Shown here piece after piece: positions 46,999 to 60,061 of a stretch of DNA of 64,000 nucleotides (its first letter is position 1; every line of letters starts with the position of its first letter). This DNA comes from Aquanectria penicillioides. Its lineage: Eukaryota > Ascomycota > Sordariomycetes > Hypocreales > Nectriaceae. The notes beneath the pieces are model-generated. The model was not told the origin of the DNA. It ran no database searches and saw only the letters and a list, made by a program, of their open reading frames with translations. The stretch is taken from the NCBI GenBank assembly GCA_003415625.1, contig PYIU01000005.1:811001-875000 (forward strand), in the 5' to 3' direction. Both the position numbers and the translations under genes were made by a program.

Positions 46999-49034
46999 AG
47001 GAGAAAAGAAAGAAAAAGTCTAAAAAGCCGGCGGGCAATCGAGAATTTTATACCGTGTGCGAGAGCGGTGAGCGGGGCGGGTGATTGAGTGCCTGGCAGA
47101 ATTGTGGCCAATGGGAGAGAGACGTGCCTGGTGCGGCTGAGGTGAGGGAAGGCTGGAGCCTACGGGGCTGAGAGACCCACTGAGCGGTGTGTCCCTCACC
47201 AGGAGCCTGAGGCAAACGCAGTTGTCAAGCACCAGTCAAAGCAACCCGAGGAATGAAAGTAGAGTGAAGATGGAGTCAACTAGATAAGCCTTGCTTTTGA
47301 AGACTCCATTGCTCAATTCTGAAGTATCAATACTCGGACCTGATTGGATTTGACTTGTCCGGGTCCTCCTTAGGTGGTCCTCCCTTGTAGGGAGGCGACC
47401 GCTAGGTCTAACGAGGCTTCCTGCTTTGCACCAACCACCAAGGCAAATGTATTTTTTGAACATGACAAACAATGGGTGTGATTCACAAAAGTTTTGTGCA
47501 CGCATTAAATCCTAGCAGGTAATCTTCGGGATTATGGAGGCTGGGTCTTTAGTTCATAAATCTGACAAGCTATTGTGCGTCCCTGAAGAAGCAGGTTGAC
47601 ATGGTTATCAATGCTGCATTAATTATCGCACTACCTTATTCTCAATCTCTCTGATATTTTCCTGGTCTTTCTTGCTCCCGCCTCATGTCTCTTTTTGCAT
47701 CTCACTGTAACCTGAGGCAAATTGATGAGCCATGACTGTCTCACCTAACTCTGACGATAGCCTATTGAGATGAACTTGATTGCCTTGGGATGAATCAAAT
47801 CATTCGGTGATGGTGAAACGTGTCATTGGAGAATAATAGTTCGCGCGGCTTTGAGATTTGTATTTCATCAGAGTCACCTCAATAGATCAGGTTGAGCGTC
47901 ACTACGCCTGCCGAATATCTACGACCAACAGTGGCTTCTTTAGTCTTTATTGGAGATGGAGCGGCCCTTGAATAAGAAAGCCAATACTTAGGACACTAGA
48001 TGCATTTCCGTGCACCAGAATCAATACTCCTATAAATATCCTGCATGGCTGTAGGGCGAGTAGATTGAGGTAGGCAGCCAAGGAGCTAGTAAACGTGCGA
48101 CTTATAACATTGTTGAAAAAAGCATAATATGGACCAACAAGTCAGGAAACAGGTCACGGCATGCCAAAGCAAACAAAGAACAATACGATAATTAGCGTTA
48201 GTGGTGGTTCTGGCTTGAAGCTTTTACGTGTGGTTACTCTTCCTCCGAGGACGATCTTGTCGAAGAATCCAGTTCAACGCTTGATCCAACCCAACCAAGA
48301 ACTGGGAGATCTAAATTCAAGGGAATGAGATATTTAATTGCAGTGGAAGCTTTTATTCATTGTAGGCATGTTCCGCATTCACCAAGACTCGGGCGCCCCA
48401 AAACGGCTCTCGTAGTTGGAACATCTCAACGTGTGAGGAACGGAAATTACAGACTAGAAGTTGGCTGAGGCTGTGTGACACCCACCTCCATGATGATCAA
48501 ATGGGATACCTAGAGATACTGGGATCAAGCTTCTATTTTGCTTCTGGAATGCAAAGAAGATTTGAATCCTGATGACGATGGTGATTGATGATCACATCTG
48601 TCAGCTTGAGCAATATCGGGCGAAAGTGCTTGTCTCAAAAGCAATATTTACCCAATCGCCGAATTCCTTGCACCCGTTATGGCGCAAATTAGCGCTCGGG
48701 GCCCGCGTTGCTGGTAATGTGGCGTTGTGGTATTGCAAGCTGGGTGCTACAACAATACGGATGGCTTGGTATTGTTCTCCTGGTTGTATGCAACTCCCAT
48801 CCTATTTGGGTCTCGGACTTGTTGGTCGCACAATATGTGACCAAAAGCTCGGATAATGCCAACAGGAGGCAGAAATAATGAGGCAGAGTTCAGCGTGTGA
48901 GCACCTATGGCTTGGGGAAGATATAAAGAGGAGCTGCAAATGCTACAAAGTGATGGTGCAAGATTCGAGCAACACCTTTACTCGCACAACTCAAGACTTT
49001 TCCGTCACATTAGACTCCTCTTATCGAGTTCGAA
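46999..49034. other. intergenic, no supportable gene
   Basis: Moderately AT-rich sequence between U2 (minus) and the sedolisin gene (plus). The part next to 46,999 should hold the U2 promoter. No gene, tRNA or clear repeat was found. Confidence 0.5.
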
Positions 49035-51070
49035 ATGGTACCACGAATCCTGAAATGCGGCGGACTGCTGCTTGTCATTCTGGCAACTGTTGCCATGGCT
49101 CGTCCGGTCGTTGTTGAGTCGTTGGACCAGACACCTGAGGGATGGGAGGAAGTCAGCTCTCCTGCTCCTAACAAACCTATCAAGCTCTCAATCGGGCTGC
49201 AGTCTGAAAACCACAAGAATTTTGAGCGCACTCTCTATGAAATATCTGATCCGGCTCATTCCAGATATGGCAAACATCTCTCGCGTGAGGAAGCCAAGGC
49301 CCTCCTCGACCCGTCTCACGAGGCCACCGAGTCCGTGAAGCGTTGGCTTTTGGACGGCGGCATCTCGAATAACCAAGTCAGAAATGACGGTCAGTGGCTG
49401 CATGTTCGAACAACAGTTAGCCAAGCCGAGGCACTGCTCAACACTCGATTTGGGGTATTCGCTCGGGACGATGAACGTGTCGTTCGAACGAGGGAGTATT
49501 CTGTACCAATGGAAGTGCGCGACCACATCACGACGATCCAGCCGACGACATTTTTCCACAGCCTGAAGAAGACTCGGGGCATGAAACGATCAGCTCCAGA
49601 TTTGTGGAAGAAGGAGTCAAGTGAAGAAAGAGGGGCGCATCTTGACCTGGAGCAGTGCAAAATGGAGGTGACACCTGCATGCTTAAGAAAGCTGTACAGA
49701 ATGCCTGCCAACGACTACCCGGACGCTAACCGAAAAGCCCTATACGGTATTGCTGGGTTCGACGGGGTAAGGCAGCACTTGAACGATCCCTCTGAATGAA
49801 CTTGGGACTGATGGTGATGTAGCAAGCGGCACAATTCGACCAACTTGCAGAGTTCCTGAAGCGCTTCGATCCTGGTCAGACGGGGCGAAACTTCTCGGTC
49901 GCTCTCGTGAACAATGGAACAAACCCTCAGGGAGAGTATCCCAGTGGAGAGGCGAACTTGAATACTCAATGGGCCGTGTCCTTGGCTGGAAAGGTCCCGG
50001 TGCGATTCTTCTCCGTCGGGGGAGAAAATCATGACTTCATCCCCGATCTCGAGTAAGAAATGGAAGATTACTTGCGATGTTATTGAAACTGACCTGCTGA
50101 AAGCCTATATGATACGAACGAAGCCTGGATCGAGCCATTTCTCGACCTTACCACATACCTCCTCAACTTGGACGACAAGAACCTCCCTCAAGTAATCTCC
50201 ATCTCATATAGCGTGAACGAGCAACATGTGCCCAAGAACTATGCCAAGCAGGTCTGCAACATGTTTGGCCAGCTGGGCGCCCGTGGTGTCTCAGTCATCG
50301 TCGCCGCCGGCAATCGTGGCCCTGGGCGATCCTGTCTTTCCAACGATGGCAAGAACACGACCAAGTTTCTGCCAAACTTCCCTCCCGCGTGTCCCTACGT
50401 CACTTCTGTCGGAGGAACCGACGGGTTCGGAGCAGAGACTGCATTCAACGTCTCCAGCGGCGGTTTCTCGGAGTACTGGCCCCGACCAGCATGGCAAGAT
50501 GGCGCCGTCCGGCCATATCTTCAGAGAATTGGCAACCAGTGGAAGGGATACTACAACCCCAGCGGGCGGGCGTTCCCGGATGTTGCTGCTCTGGCATGGG
50601 GCTACCAGATTATGAACCACGGCGTCCAGCAAACTACGGGAGGGACTAGGTGAGCTGCCAGATTGCAACATGCCACCGCCGGTGACAGACTGACAAAGCT
50701 ACAGTGCGGCATCCCCTGTCTTCGGGTCGATGATTGCCCTCATCAACAATGAGCGCCTCAACAAGGGCAAGCCACCGATGGGATTTCTCAACCCCTGGCT
50801 GTATAGTGTAGGAAAAGAAGGATTCACTGAGTACGTGCTCTGCTCTCCGCCACCCCCTCAACTCCTTCACCCAGAACGTCGTTCGTAGACCCGCTTCTAA
50901 TATTCTAAAGCATCGCCGAAGGCGCGTCGATCGGCTGTCAGGGCGTGAGCGTCTGGGGCTTGCCCTCGCCGGTGATCCCGAACGCAGGATGGAAAGCTAC
51001 GAGGGGCTGGGACCCTGTGACGGGCTGGGGGACGCCGTTGTTCAACCGGCTCAGAAGACTAGCCATGTAG
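49035..51070 (+). CDS. secreted sedolisin-family (S53, tripeptidyl-peptidase-like) protein, catalytic Asp residues replaced
   Basis: A 597-aa protein from exons 49035-49766, 49823-50052, 50104-50649, 50705-50830 and 50911-51070, all in phase. A signal peptide (ILKCGGLLLVILATVAMA) leads into a pro-S53 activation domain (about residues 40-200, including SDPAHSRYGKHLSREE) and the S53 catalytic domain. Active sedolisins use Glu and Asp of an EAxLD motif, an Asp in SGDSG, and Ser of GTS. Here Glu287 is kept (EANLN), but the Asp is Asn291, the SGDSG-type block reads AAGNRGPG with Asn391, and Ser503 is kept in GGTSAASP (its codon is split by an intron). The C-terminal calcium-site elements FTDIAEG and GWDPVTGWGTP are present. 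So the fold and secretion look intact while two of four catalytic positions are changed. Protease activity is doubtful. Confidence 0.92.
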
Positions 51071-53027
51071 ATGGGAGGCAGAACGTGCAGTGCGGAACCC
51101 GATGAGAAGGGCCCTGATGCCGGGAGCCACCGCAGATAGCAAGCATCACGGGGGCACTCGGGTATAACGGCCGGATCCAGTCACGTCTCCAAGAAGGGGA
51201 CCTAGCCTAGAACCCGCTTGTTCAGTTGCCGCGTAACACTGGTGAAGGAAGTGTGTATGCCAGCGGAATTTTCTTATCTTCATCATCAGGCCTCTCTTCA
51301 GAGAAATCTTCACCCTACCGTTGTAGATGACGAGTCGATTCCCCTTGTCCCAATACAGACAGTTGAGAGGTACCTAGCCTTTGTCCCGATCCACACGCTG
51401 CTGTGCAGTTTAGAAGGGCCACTCACGCCAAGCTGTCAGGTAGGTTGCTACAGTAGGATCCGCCCTTAGAGCCGCCATCCCTGCGTCCTGCCAGGGTCCA
51501 AGTGTCTGGCAGGGATGACCTACCGGGGAGTTGGTTCCTGGAATTTTGACCGTGTACCAGGCATGCACAAGGAGGCGAGGACTAGTGGCAAAATGCACCA
51601 TCTCATCATTGGAAGGGGTGTGTTTGGGTGTTTGGGCGAATCCTGCGCGTGACAATGGCCATCTCCCTCATATGGCAGCGAGCATCCGAATGTAGTAACG
51701 TCCCTTGTAGTCCGTATATGAAACTCGAACCTGCCGTGGGCCTCTGGCCAGTGCTCAAGAAGATGGCAAGTTGAGATCGAACCATGCCAATGATGTGATT
51801 GAAGATATTTTGTGCTGGTTCTCCTCGGGTTTGATAAGCATTTTATGTCTCTTACATGTAGGCCAGGAGATTAGGTGCAGATTGCCTTCTGTGCCTCTGA
51901 GAAGAGGTTAAAATGGGCGTGACCCCTGCAGCTAAGCGAACCGCCGCCATGTAGAAGAAAAAACGAGTAGAAGAAAGTCTCCACGTACCCTACAGGGCGG
52001 CCGAAGTTGCATCCGACTACACGGACGCCAGTCCACGCCCACTCTCCGGGACGCCTCCCTCTCCGCGCGGCCCACGCTTCGGGCCGGGTCAGGCATGGAT
52101 TCTGTATTTTTCCGTCTCGGGAAACATGCCATGGCCTCACTTTGCCTTGCCTTGCCGCTGGGGAGTGGTAGGAAGGGGAGATGAAAGACGAGGGAGGAGG
52201 AGAGAAGAGAGACGAGGCCTTGTTTTTGTGGATGCGAGCATCTCCTTCGATGCCTTGGCAAATGAGATCCTCTCGTTTTGCCGACCGTAATGGGACTGGG
52301 AAGGTCCGATTGGGATGGATGTTTGCTGGTGACAGCGGTGGCCGCGAGGGGGATGAGAAGACGGGGCAAGGTTTGCAGGGGCTGAACGAGATCGTGGTTG
52401 AAGATGGCGGGTGTCCCACTTACGAAGGCACTTTTCGTGGGCTTCTGTCGGATCGTACGACGACTTGTCCATCAACTTTTGTTTCTTTCCAGGTTGACGG
52501 AATGAGAAGCCCAAGCTCTTGGGTTTCGGGCTTTTCTTTTTCATTCTAAGCAGGCTTTTTGTCCTTCCCATCTCAACCCTCGATCCTGGAAGCAACAAGC
52601 TGACATCAAACCTGATTGAGTCCATGTGCGAAAGGAGTACAATATGCAATTAACAAAAGCAAAAAAAAGGACCTTGTCGCTTAGCACAGCTTTCGCGGGG
52701 GTGGGTGACATGCATTCATTGCGTCAACAAGCCACTCTTCCGAAGCGAAGCGTGCCAAGCAGGATGCTTGTTTAAAAAAAGTCTCAGGTTATGGACTAGA
52801 ATTGCTTTTCCTTTGAGACCAAATGGCTTTCCTCCCCCCTACGCCGCCATGAATGAAAATCCCATCCTCTTTGGGAGTCGACAAAACAAATAATGGTACA
52901 CATTTTCCCAGCCAGACGCCCCAGCTTGTCAGGATGAGGATAAAAAATATTAGCGTAATATCTCTCACATTTCTGCGCACAACGCGCTCAAACACACCCA
53001 AACACACGCCCGGTAGCATGCGTTCCG
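51071..53027. other. intergenic, no supportable gene
   Basis: About 2 kb between the convergent ends of the sedolisin gene and the membrane-protein gene. Open frames on both strands around 51,870-52,650 are Ser/Arg/Pro-rich shadows with no domain. Confidence 0.5.
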
Positions 53028-54546
53028 CTATCGCTGGATGCTCACTTCCGTAGTGCGGACTATTCCCGCCTTGAAGGGGTCGTCCCCGAGTATCATCTCC
53101 TCGCTTCCCGAGCGGTTTCCGTCGGAGCCCTCCGCTTTATAGAATGTAGTTGTAATCCCCGTCTGGTTGCTGGACTCGCCTTCGAGGCGTCGGTCGCCGA
53201 GTTCGAAGTCGTTGTTGCGCGAGAAGTTTGAGACGTTCGCCGGGGTGCGGCCACCTGTCATTCGGCGGGAGCCGGTGCCGTAGGATCGGTTGCCGTAGGG
53301 CGTCGAGTTGTAATAAGATGATAGCTTGAGTGCTCTCGCTACGAGAGGCTTGAGTGAAGGCGCACAGGCGGCGATCATTCCAAGATTTAGTTGGAGACTG
53401 CAAGATGTTAGACGGTCCATGTTTGTTGGCCAAGGGGGGGGGGACTTACAATCCCCAGAACTGAATCCATTGGTTGCTGGTGGTATTTTGTTAGAAAGAA
53501 GTTCTTAAAAAGCGTTTGGAAAAACTCTTGACTGACAATGTCTTGTCTTTGTCTGTCGAAAAGGCGATTTGAAAGACAGCTTTTAAGATGCCCATTACAA
53601 CAGCCCTGTGAAGCCAAATATTAGAGACCAAAGGCAGGACCATAAGGAGAAGACAAAAAACACATACATGTACCCAAGGCTGAGAATGCCAATCAAGTAT
53701 AACCTGGTTTTAAGTTTCATTTGGAGGGTCCAGATGATTGGGATGGGGAACGTCGCAAAGAGAACATCGGTGAATATGTTGAATGCTACAAAAGTCAGCT
53801 TCTGCTCCAAGATAAACCTGACCACAACAATTATTGTACACTTACAGGTGTTGATGAGAGAAAATTGCACGAAAAGAACAGGGGAGTAGCATGTTCCCTC
53901 AATGCGAGTATCCCAATGCCTTGCCATGGGTTGACAGTGCAGGAAGAACGTCATGGCTCCCATAAAACTGTAGGCAGAGACGAAGCCTGAGATGCGTCAG
54001 CCTTTCTCCTTGCTGGGGCGCGCCCATAAAGACACCAAGGTCAGTGGAGAGGTCTGGTGCTTACCGATGCTAGTCCACAACGACCAGAAATACCATTTGC
54101 TTTGGCTGAGCCGCAATAAGTTGAGGGCGATGGAAATCTTCAGGAGCGCCATCGCACAAGTGGCAGAGATGACAGACTGCCAGAATCCCACCTTTTGAAG
54201 CTCAACATAGTCTGTCTTTGCGATCGTGTCTTGATGATGTCCGAGGCCGTGAACGGACTGAAGTACGAAGATGAGCCATCCGATGAAAGCGCAAATCTGT
54301 TCCCGAAGAAAGCACATATCAACACCATGCTTTCTTTCAACAGTTTAGACTCGTTGTCTAACTTACCCCTGAAGCCACCATTGTCCAGTCATCACGCCCA
54401 GCGGCCTTGACCATGCCTAGTCGAACATAGAGTCGCAGGCCGACACAAGTCAGAGCCACGACGTGGAATGTTGTTGTCACACCGAGAATACGACCAAGGT
54501 TGCTCTCCGCAGCCCTCGCCGGGTCGACGATGGTTGTCGCAGACAT
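53028..54546 (-). CDS. SAT4/Pth11-like integral membrane protein
   Basis: A seven-helix plasma-membrane protein of the fungal rhodopsin-like SAT4/Pth11 family, GPCR-like proteins that in some pathogens sense surface cues. Exons are 54546-54367, 54296-54065, 53986-53846, 53785-53668, 53605-53537, 53476-53450 and 53397-53028, giving 378 aa with all phases consistent. The sixth exon is only 27 nt and encodes NQWIQFWG. Visible family features are the TM1 region with LRLYVRLGMVKAAGRDDW, the GLGHH loop, FWQSVISATCAMALLKISIALNLLRL, FNIFTDVLFATFPIPIIWTLQMKLKTRLYLIGILSLGY and the terminal APSLKPL motif. The cytosolic tail is Ser/Asn/Gly-rich. It lacks a CFEM domain. Ligand and role are unknown. Confidence 0.92.
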
Positions 54547-57500
54547 AGCGATGGTCGTTTGTTCGCGGTTTCGATACCGAGATCGACCAAGACCCGATAT
54601 ACTGGTTCGCGAAGGCCTGTATATGGATCCCGCACACACAGACCCAGGGAAATGGATCAAAATGGGGAGGACACCCTTTTCAACACTGTTTGACCGGACT
54701 ACGGGGACGATCTACGAGGATTCAAATGCACACGCAGCCTAGATTGGGGACCAAAATCCCACCATGGCAACCCAAGGGGGTGCTTTGGAAGACCACCAGA
54801 CGGTGTAGGCCTCTTGTCCTTGCTCAGAGCCGCCATCCGCACTAACACACCACTGTTTTCTTTTTCCCTTGCCGGCGGCGGACCCTTTAGGTAGAGCGTC
54901 TGGAGTTATAGTCGAGGAGATATGGCGCAAGGGTAGCGGCGGGAGCGTACGAGTCGGCATACGAATAAGCCTATGGAACCCAGCCAGACTGTAACATTGC
55001 CCGGCGACCAGGTCTACTTGAGGGAGTTTGAAAGAGCCGGTGGAAGCCTCAGCACCCGACCCAGGGCTGTGGATCTGGAAGCAAGAAGCTTGTTGGCCAG
55101 AGAAGGTTGAGCTAGTGCCGGCTCGCAGGGGGACCCAGGGCCGCGGAACGTTGCTGCAGATGAAGGACAGCTTGGGGCAGGATTCACACCCTGGGTTGAG
55201 CCATAGATTTCGTCCAGACTCAGTTCCTTTGGCAAGCAAGTCCCCTTGGAATCCTGAGTGTACACCATGTCATGCCATGTTAGTGGTGAAACTTTGAAGG
55301 GGGTTGCCGTTGAGACGCACCACCACTGCGGACTTGGGACAGAGTTATGAAGCATTGACTCTTCTCTGTTCATGTAAGCGGAGCTTTATTTAGGGGCGAA
55401 TTTAAACTCCCTGCTGGCGGACTCCCCTCGTAGACCGGACTTGAAGCTTAAGGGAAGAAGACGGGAATTGCGGGAGGGACGGATACATCATACGGGGCCC
55501 GCCACGGCCACTACCGTAGATTTACGAGCCATTGGCGATATCTGTAGACGAGCAGACAGGGTACCCACGGCCCAGCGATCACTGACCCTGGTTCTTGGAC
55601 TGCGTGGCCTGATGATTTTTCTCTTCAGAGCCCTATACTGCTTCAGGAAGGCCGGCCGGTCTACCCAAAGGTCGGCGATCGTGGGGGCCGGGTTTGGCCA
55701 CTGCGCCTCATGACTGCCGGGAGGTAGTTGAACGCCACCTGAGGGAGTGTTGGTTGGTACCTGGGAATGGGTGTAGAGGCTCGATAACTACGTGCAGAAC
55801 AATCGACTCGGAGCGTTGGAAACGATGCAAAAGGGACTGCAGTTTTGGCACTGAGAAAGCCCATCCAGAAAAGCGAGATTCCTGCCCCTCGGTTAGGGCA
55901 TGTCCTACAGAACCCCATCGCTTGGCTATCCGCTCGGCTACAACCTGGCTCCGGCCTCCTCCCACTTCCCACCTTGACCCCGTTTTCGCCGCCCTAGGCA
56001 CGGTCTGTAAGCCCCTGGCCCCCGCGATTTGCCGGCAACGGGATGGCGGGGGTCCACATTTGACGTCGAGGCCGGATGAACTTGCTGAGGGGGACGACTG
56101 GGCGGCTCGTCGTCCACGCCAGGCGCATTCGTCGAGTGAGGGCGGAGCGGGTCAGACATCGGCTGTGTGAGGTGTGCCAAGTTGAAGTTGGATTTGGCTG
56201 AGGCACTTCTGGGACTGTATGCCCTCACATGCGCGAAAAGCACGTGAGATGGAATGTTATGCCCCGTCGGCCGACTCCTGAGCAGTATTGAGGATCTGCC
56301 TACAAGTTACAACCTTGAGCAGAATGTTGTTTTGTTGATATTGACAATTAAATATACGATGGAGACCCCTTGGATTTTATGAAATGTTCTTAGCATCGAC
56401 TCACTGCCAAGTATTCGCATGAGGGCGAGAAATGATGGCGACTCAGGCTCATGAGTTTGCATATGGCTACATAAGATAGTTCATGCAAGCTATAGGGGCT
56501 TTGGGGAGAGGAGGCAAGGTTTGAATACCTACCTGCTCTTTTTGTCCCTGGCCTGAAGGCCGAATGAAGAAAGAGAAGAAAATGATGCCATCGTGTAAGC
56601 GAAGGTTCCAGGCCCACCAAGGTTACTACCCCACGGGCAAAGTGCTGACTGCGGACTTGATCTACGTCCCGAGCGAGGACGAAAGAATCCGAAGACCCCA
56701 CTGGATTGTATCATTGGAACTCTAGAGGTTCCATTGTCTCGGGTTATTTTATTATGGATGATTGTTCCCACGTGGCCGACATGATGGCGGGCACGTCAAA
56801 GTTGTCAAAGCATGTCGGTTGCATCGGACAGAGCCGCAAAGATCACCAATAAAGGGATCCGTGGGTCCAGGCTCAAGGTTGCCGGTGATCTTGAAGGCCA
56901 TCTCCTGGGAGCCTCTGCGAAAAAGATGAACGAGCGAGATCTGCTAGATTCTAATAGGTGAGTGAGCATGACATATCGCAATCTTGGCGACGAAAATAAC
57001 AAGGCCCTGTGGCCAAGAAACGCCCCTTTCAAAAGCAGAGCTAGGCCCATCATCCCAAATATTTTCATCCAAGACCCTCTTGTGGTATCATGATATTTTT
57101 GCGTTTTCCTGGGCCTTGGCCTTGCTCAACGCATGAACTCACACCTGAATAGTGACGTCGAGCACCCGTCGGCATGAGACGGAGGAATCCACAAGCCATG
57201 GGGCAAACTGCACTATTGAACAATCCATGTAGGCAGCACGCGCTGGAATCTGAGTCGAAGGCGATGGATGCGAAAAAAATAGAAACAATTTAAGTCGCAG
57301 AGTTGTAAATTAATCGCCTGTTGGACCTAGCTTGGTGGTGATGGACAAGGATGGATATTCACCGTGAGGCAAACTTCGGATGGAGCTTTTTGAGAACCCG
57401 GGCTCAGGGCAAAGGAGGCCAGCGCTCTGGGTAGTAATCCAGGACCAGGTGGGAGAAATTAGCGCCTGAATCCGGGCGGGCAGTGCTGCAGGGCTGCCAT

Positions 57501-58078
57501 TTTTAGCGCTGCTGGCGGTGCGGTTTGGCGCTGATTCCCTGCAAGGCGCCGCTCAACGCCTCTTCTGGAGCCCACATTACGGGCCCCCTGGGTCCCCTAG
57601 AGGCTAGAGTTGAGACCTTGCACCGAGCATTGCCTCCTTGTAATCTAATATCCCAACTCATCCACCATCTAGCAAACTTGGCCCTCCCACGCGCCCTCTC
57701 CGGTGCTCTCGGCCGACGAACAAACCCATTTTGCCCACAGGCAGGGTACGAACTCCCCATTCCATGAATATTGCCCCTCATTTTCAGGCCATGCAAGCCC
57801 ATGTGCTTCCCCATGCTTGCATCCACGCGGCGTGGAGTCTGGGCTTCTTGTGTGTCCCCAATGACGATATCGCGGTGGAGATGATGGTTGCCTCTCTCCC
57901 CTCACTTATTGCGCTTCCAAGAGTATTTAAAGCATCCCCTTCGCTCCTTCATTGCTGAGCTCGACAAGCCTTTGCTGGCCCATCGATTCAGTTTCCACAA
58001 GATCGCACTCAATCCCTCGCTCGCCGGGTTGTTTCCTGTCCCTCGCCTTTCGCTCAACTTCACATCACCCAACTCGCA
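54547..58078. other. 3.5-kb intergenic stretch, no supportable gene
   Basis: Open frames at 54,739-55,239 and 55,694-56,170 have no domain and no exon partners. The segment just before 58,079 is pyrimidine-rich and is likely the leader of the FAD enzyme gene. Confidence 0.45.
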
Positions 58079-59587
58079 ATGGCTTTCGCAAAGTCCTTCA
58101 AGGGCCTGGCAACCGCCGCCCTGGCTACCGTTGCCATCGCTAGCCCGTACAGCACTACCATTGAGAGAGATGTCGTCGTCGTCGGCGGTGGCGCTTCTGG
58201 CTGCCACGCTGCCTTCCGCCTTCGCGAAGACTACAACCAGAGCATTCTCTTGATTGAGAAGCGAGACCATCTTGTAAGTGCCGCCGACGCCGTCTCCATA
58301 CTTGATGTCACGTACACGCGATACTAACATGTGCGTTCGCAGGGCGGTCATGTCAACACCTACGACGCCAAGTCCGGTAGCATCTACAACTACGGTGTTC
58401 AGTCTTTCATTGACGTTCACGACGGCGCCCAGTTTGTCAATGAGCGCTTGGGAGTTGAGACCGCGACCCCCGGACGAACTTCGACCACCACCAAATACAT
58501 TGACTTCTCCACCGGCAAGGGAGTCAATTACACTGCTCCAACATCTGCGCAGCTGATGGCCGCTCTCAACACCTATGCTGGGCTCTGCGAGCTGTACGAG
58601 GACAAGTTGTTGCCTAGCTTCTGGGACTTCTGGGCTCCTGACGAGATCCCCGATGATCTCCTCCTGCCCTTTGGCGACTTCGTCAAGAAGTATGAGATCG
58701 AGGCTGTTGTCCCCACTCTCTTCAAGGTCACCGGTCTTGGCCTCGGTGATGTCACCACCGTCTTGACCATTTGGGTTATGCAAGCTTTCGGAGCCCCCAT
58801 GGCCCGCTCATTCCTTGGCACCGAGACCAGCTTCGTCCCTGCTTCTGGTCGCAACCAGGACATCTATGATGCCTTTGCTGACAAGCTAGGTGAGGATGTA
58901 GTCTACTCCTCCACCGTTCTGAGCTCCTACCGAGCCGATTCCGGCGTGACCCTCAAGGTCCAGACTGCCTCCAACGGCACTCTCACTGTCAAGGCTAAGC
59001 GCCTGCTCCTCGCCATTGAGCCCACCAAGAGCAACCTTGCCCCCTTTGACCTGGACACCCAGGAAGAGGCTGTCTTCGACAAGTTCTCCTACTCCAGCCT
59101 TCATGCCGGTATTGTTTCAAACCCCAGCCTACCCAAAGGATACACCTTGTCCAACCTTCCTTCTGCCGCCGCCCCCAACAACTGGCTTGTGCTTCCCGAG
59201 TTGTCATTCACTGCCCGCTTCGACTACATGGGTACTGAGGCGACCGAGGATCGTGACTACTTCCGTCTCCTCGTTATTGGCAAGGATGGCCTCACCAGCG
59301 ACGAGGCTAAGGCTCTTGCCCAGAAGAACTTCAACACTCTCGTTGAGGCGGGTGCTGTAGACACTCCCGACTCCACTGAGCTCGAGATGATCGCCTATGC
59401 TGAGCACGGCCCCATGCACGCTCGCGTATCGGCTGAGGAGCTCAAGGCTGGATTTATCCAGGACCTGTACGCCCTTCAAGGCCTCCGATCCACCTGGTGG
59501 ACCGGCGGTGCCTGGTTTGCCCAATTCCAGACCCACCTTTGGTGGTACAATGATATCCTCATCCCCAAGCTGCTCGCTGACATTTAA
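58079..59587 (+). CDS. secreted FAD-dependent oxidoreductase (beta-cyclopiazonate dehydrogenase-like)
   Basis: A 479-aa flavoenzyme from exons 58079-58273 and 58343-59587 (GTAAGT donor, TACTAAC branch). Residues 1-22 form a signal peptide (LATAALATVAIASP). The FAD-binding Rossmann start follows at once: DVVVVGGGASGCHAAFRL, with GxGxxG-type glycines at 36-41, then an acidic strand end IEKRDHLGGHVNT typical of flavin amine-oxidase-like enzymes. The middle includes SFLGTETSFVPASGRNQDIYDAF, and the C-terminal cap GLRSTWWTGGAWFAQFQTHLWWYND carries the second FAD contacts. Fungal proteins with this layout are often named after beta-cyclopiazonate dehydrogenase, but that substrate is not implied. 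It neighbours three other oxidoreductases. The predicted secretion is unusual for a biosynthetic enzyme. Confidence 0.92.
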
Positions 59588-60061
59588 TCAAACTCGGGAT
59601 GTATGATTGGGAGATTTATTTCTGGCAAATTAGAGGGTAGTTATATTGCTTCGTGTCTATACTTTGAGTTACGAACATACATATATATAATGTGTACATG
59701 GTCTTTGGGACTTATTTCTCACATATATTCCTAATGATAATAATTGGTCATTGTTATACGAAGTAAATTATATCCCTAGTATTACTTCACCCCCTTGTCG
59801 AGTGTCCAGTGTGTTGCTTAGTTTCGAGTAAGGTATGATGGCTAAGCGACACTCCTATGCAGCCACAAGATATCGCTTTATCTGTGGCAGCACGCTACTG
59901 GATAACTTGCTGAGAGTCAATAATTTCCCCTTATTACAACATCTATGCTATCATGAAGTTTATCCTAGGAACGAGATTATTCATCTTAGGCTGAAAAATG
60001 ATCGGACAATTCAAGTCATGAAGGCCTGCAGAGCGTTTCAGATTACTAAATATTGCAAGAT
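59588..60061. other. AT-rich intergenic spacer
   Basis: This lies between convergent genes. It is AT-rich (ATATAT tracts near 59,680) with no gene. Confidence 0.5.

Noticed and set aside
48560..48580. tRNA-like T-loop (GATTTGAATCC)
   Set aside because: No matching acceptor, D-arm or anticodon arm around it.
54739..56243. Several 70-166-codon frames on both strands
   Set aside because: No domain, overlapping on both strands, no splice partners.
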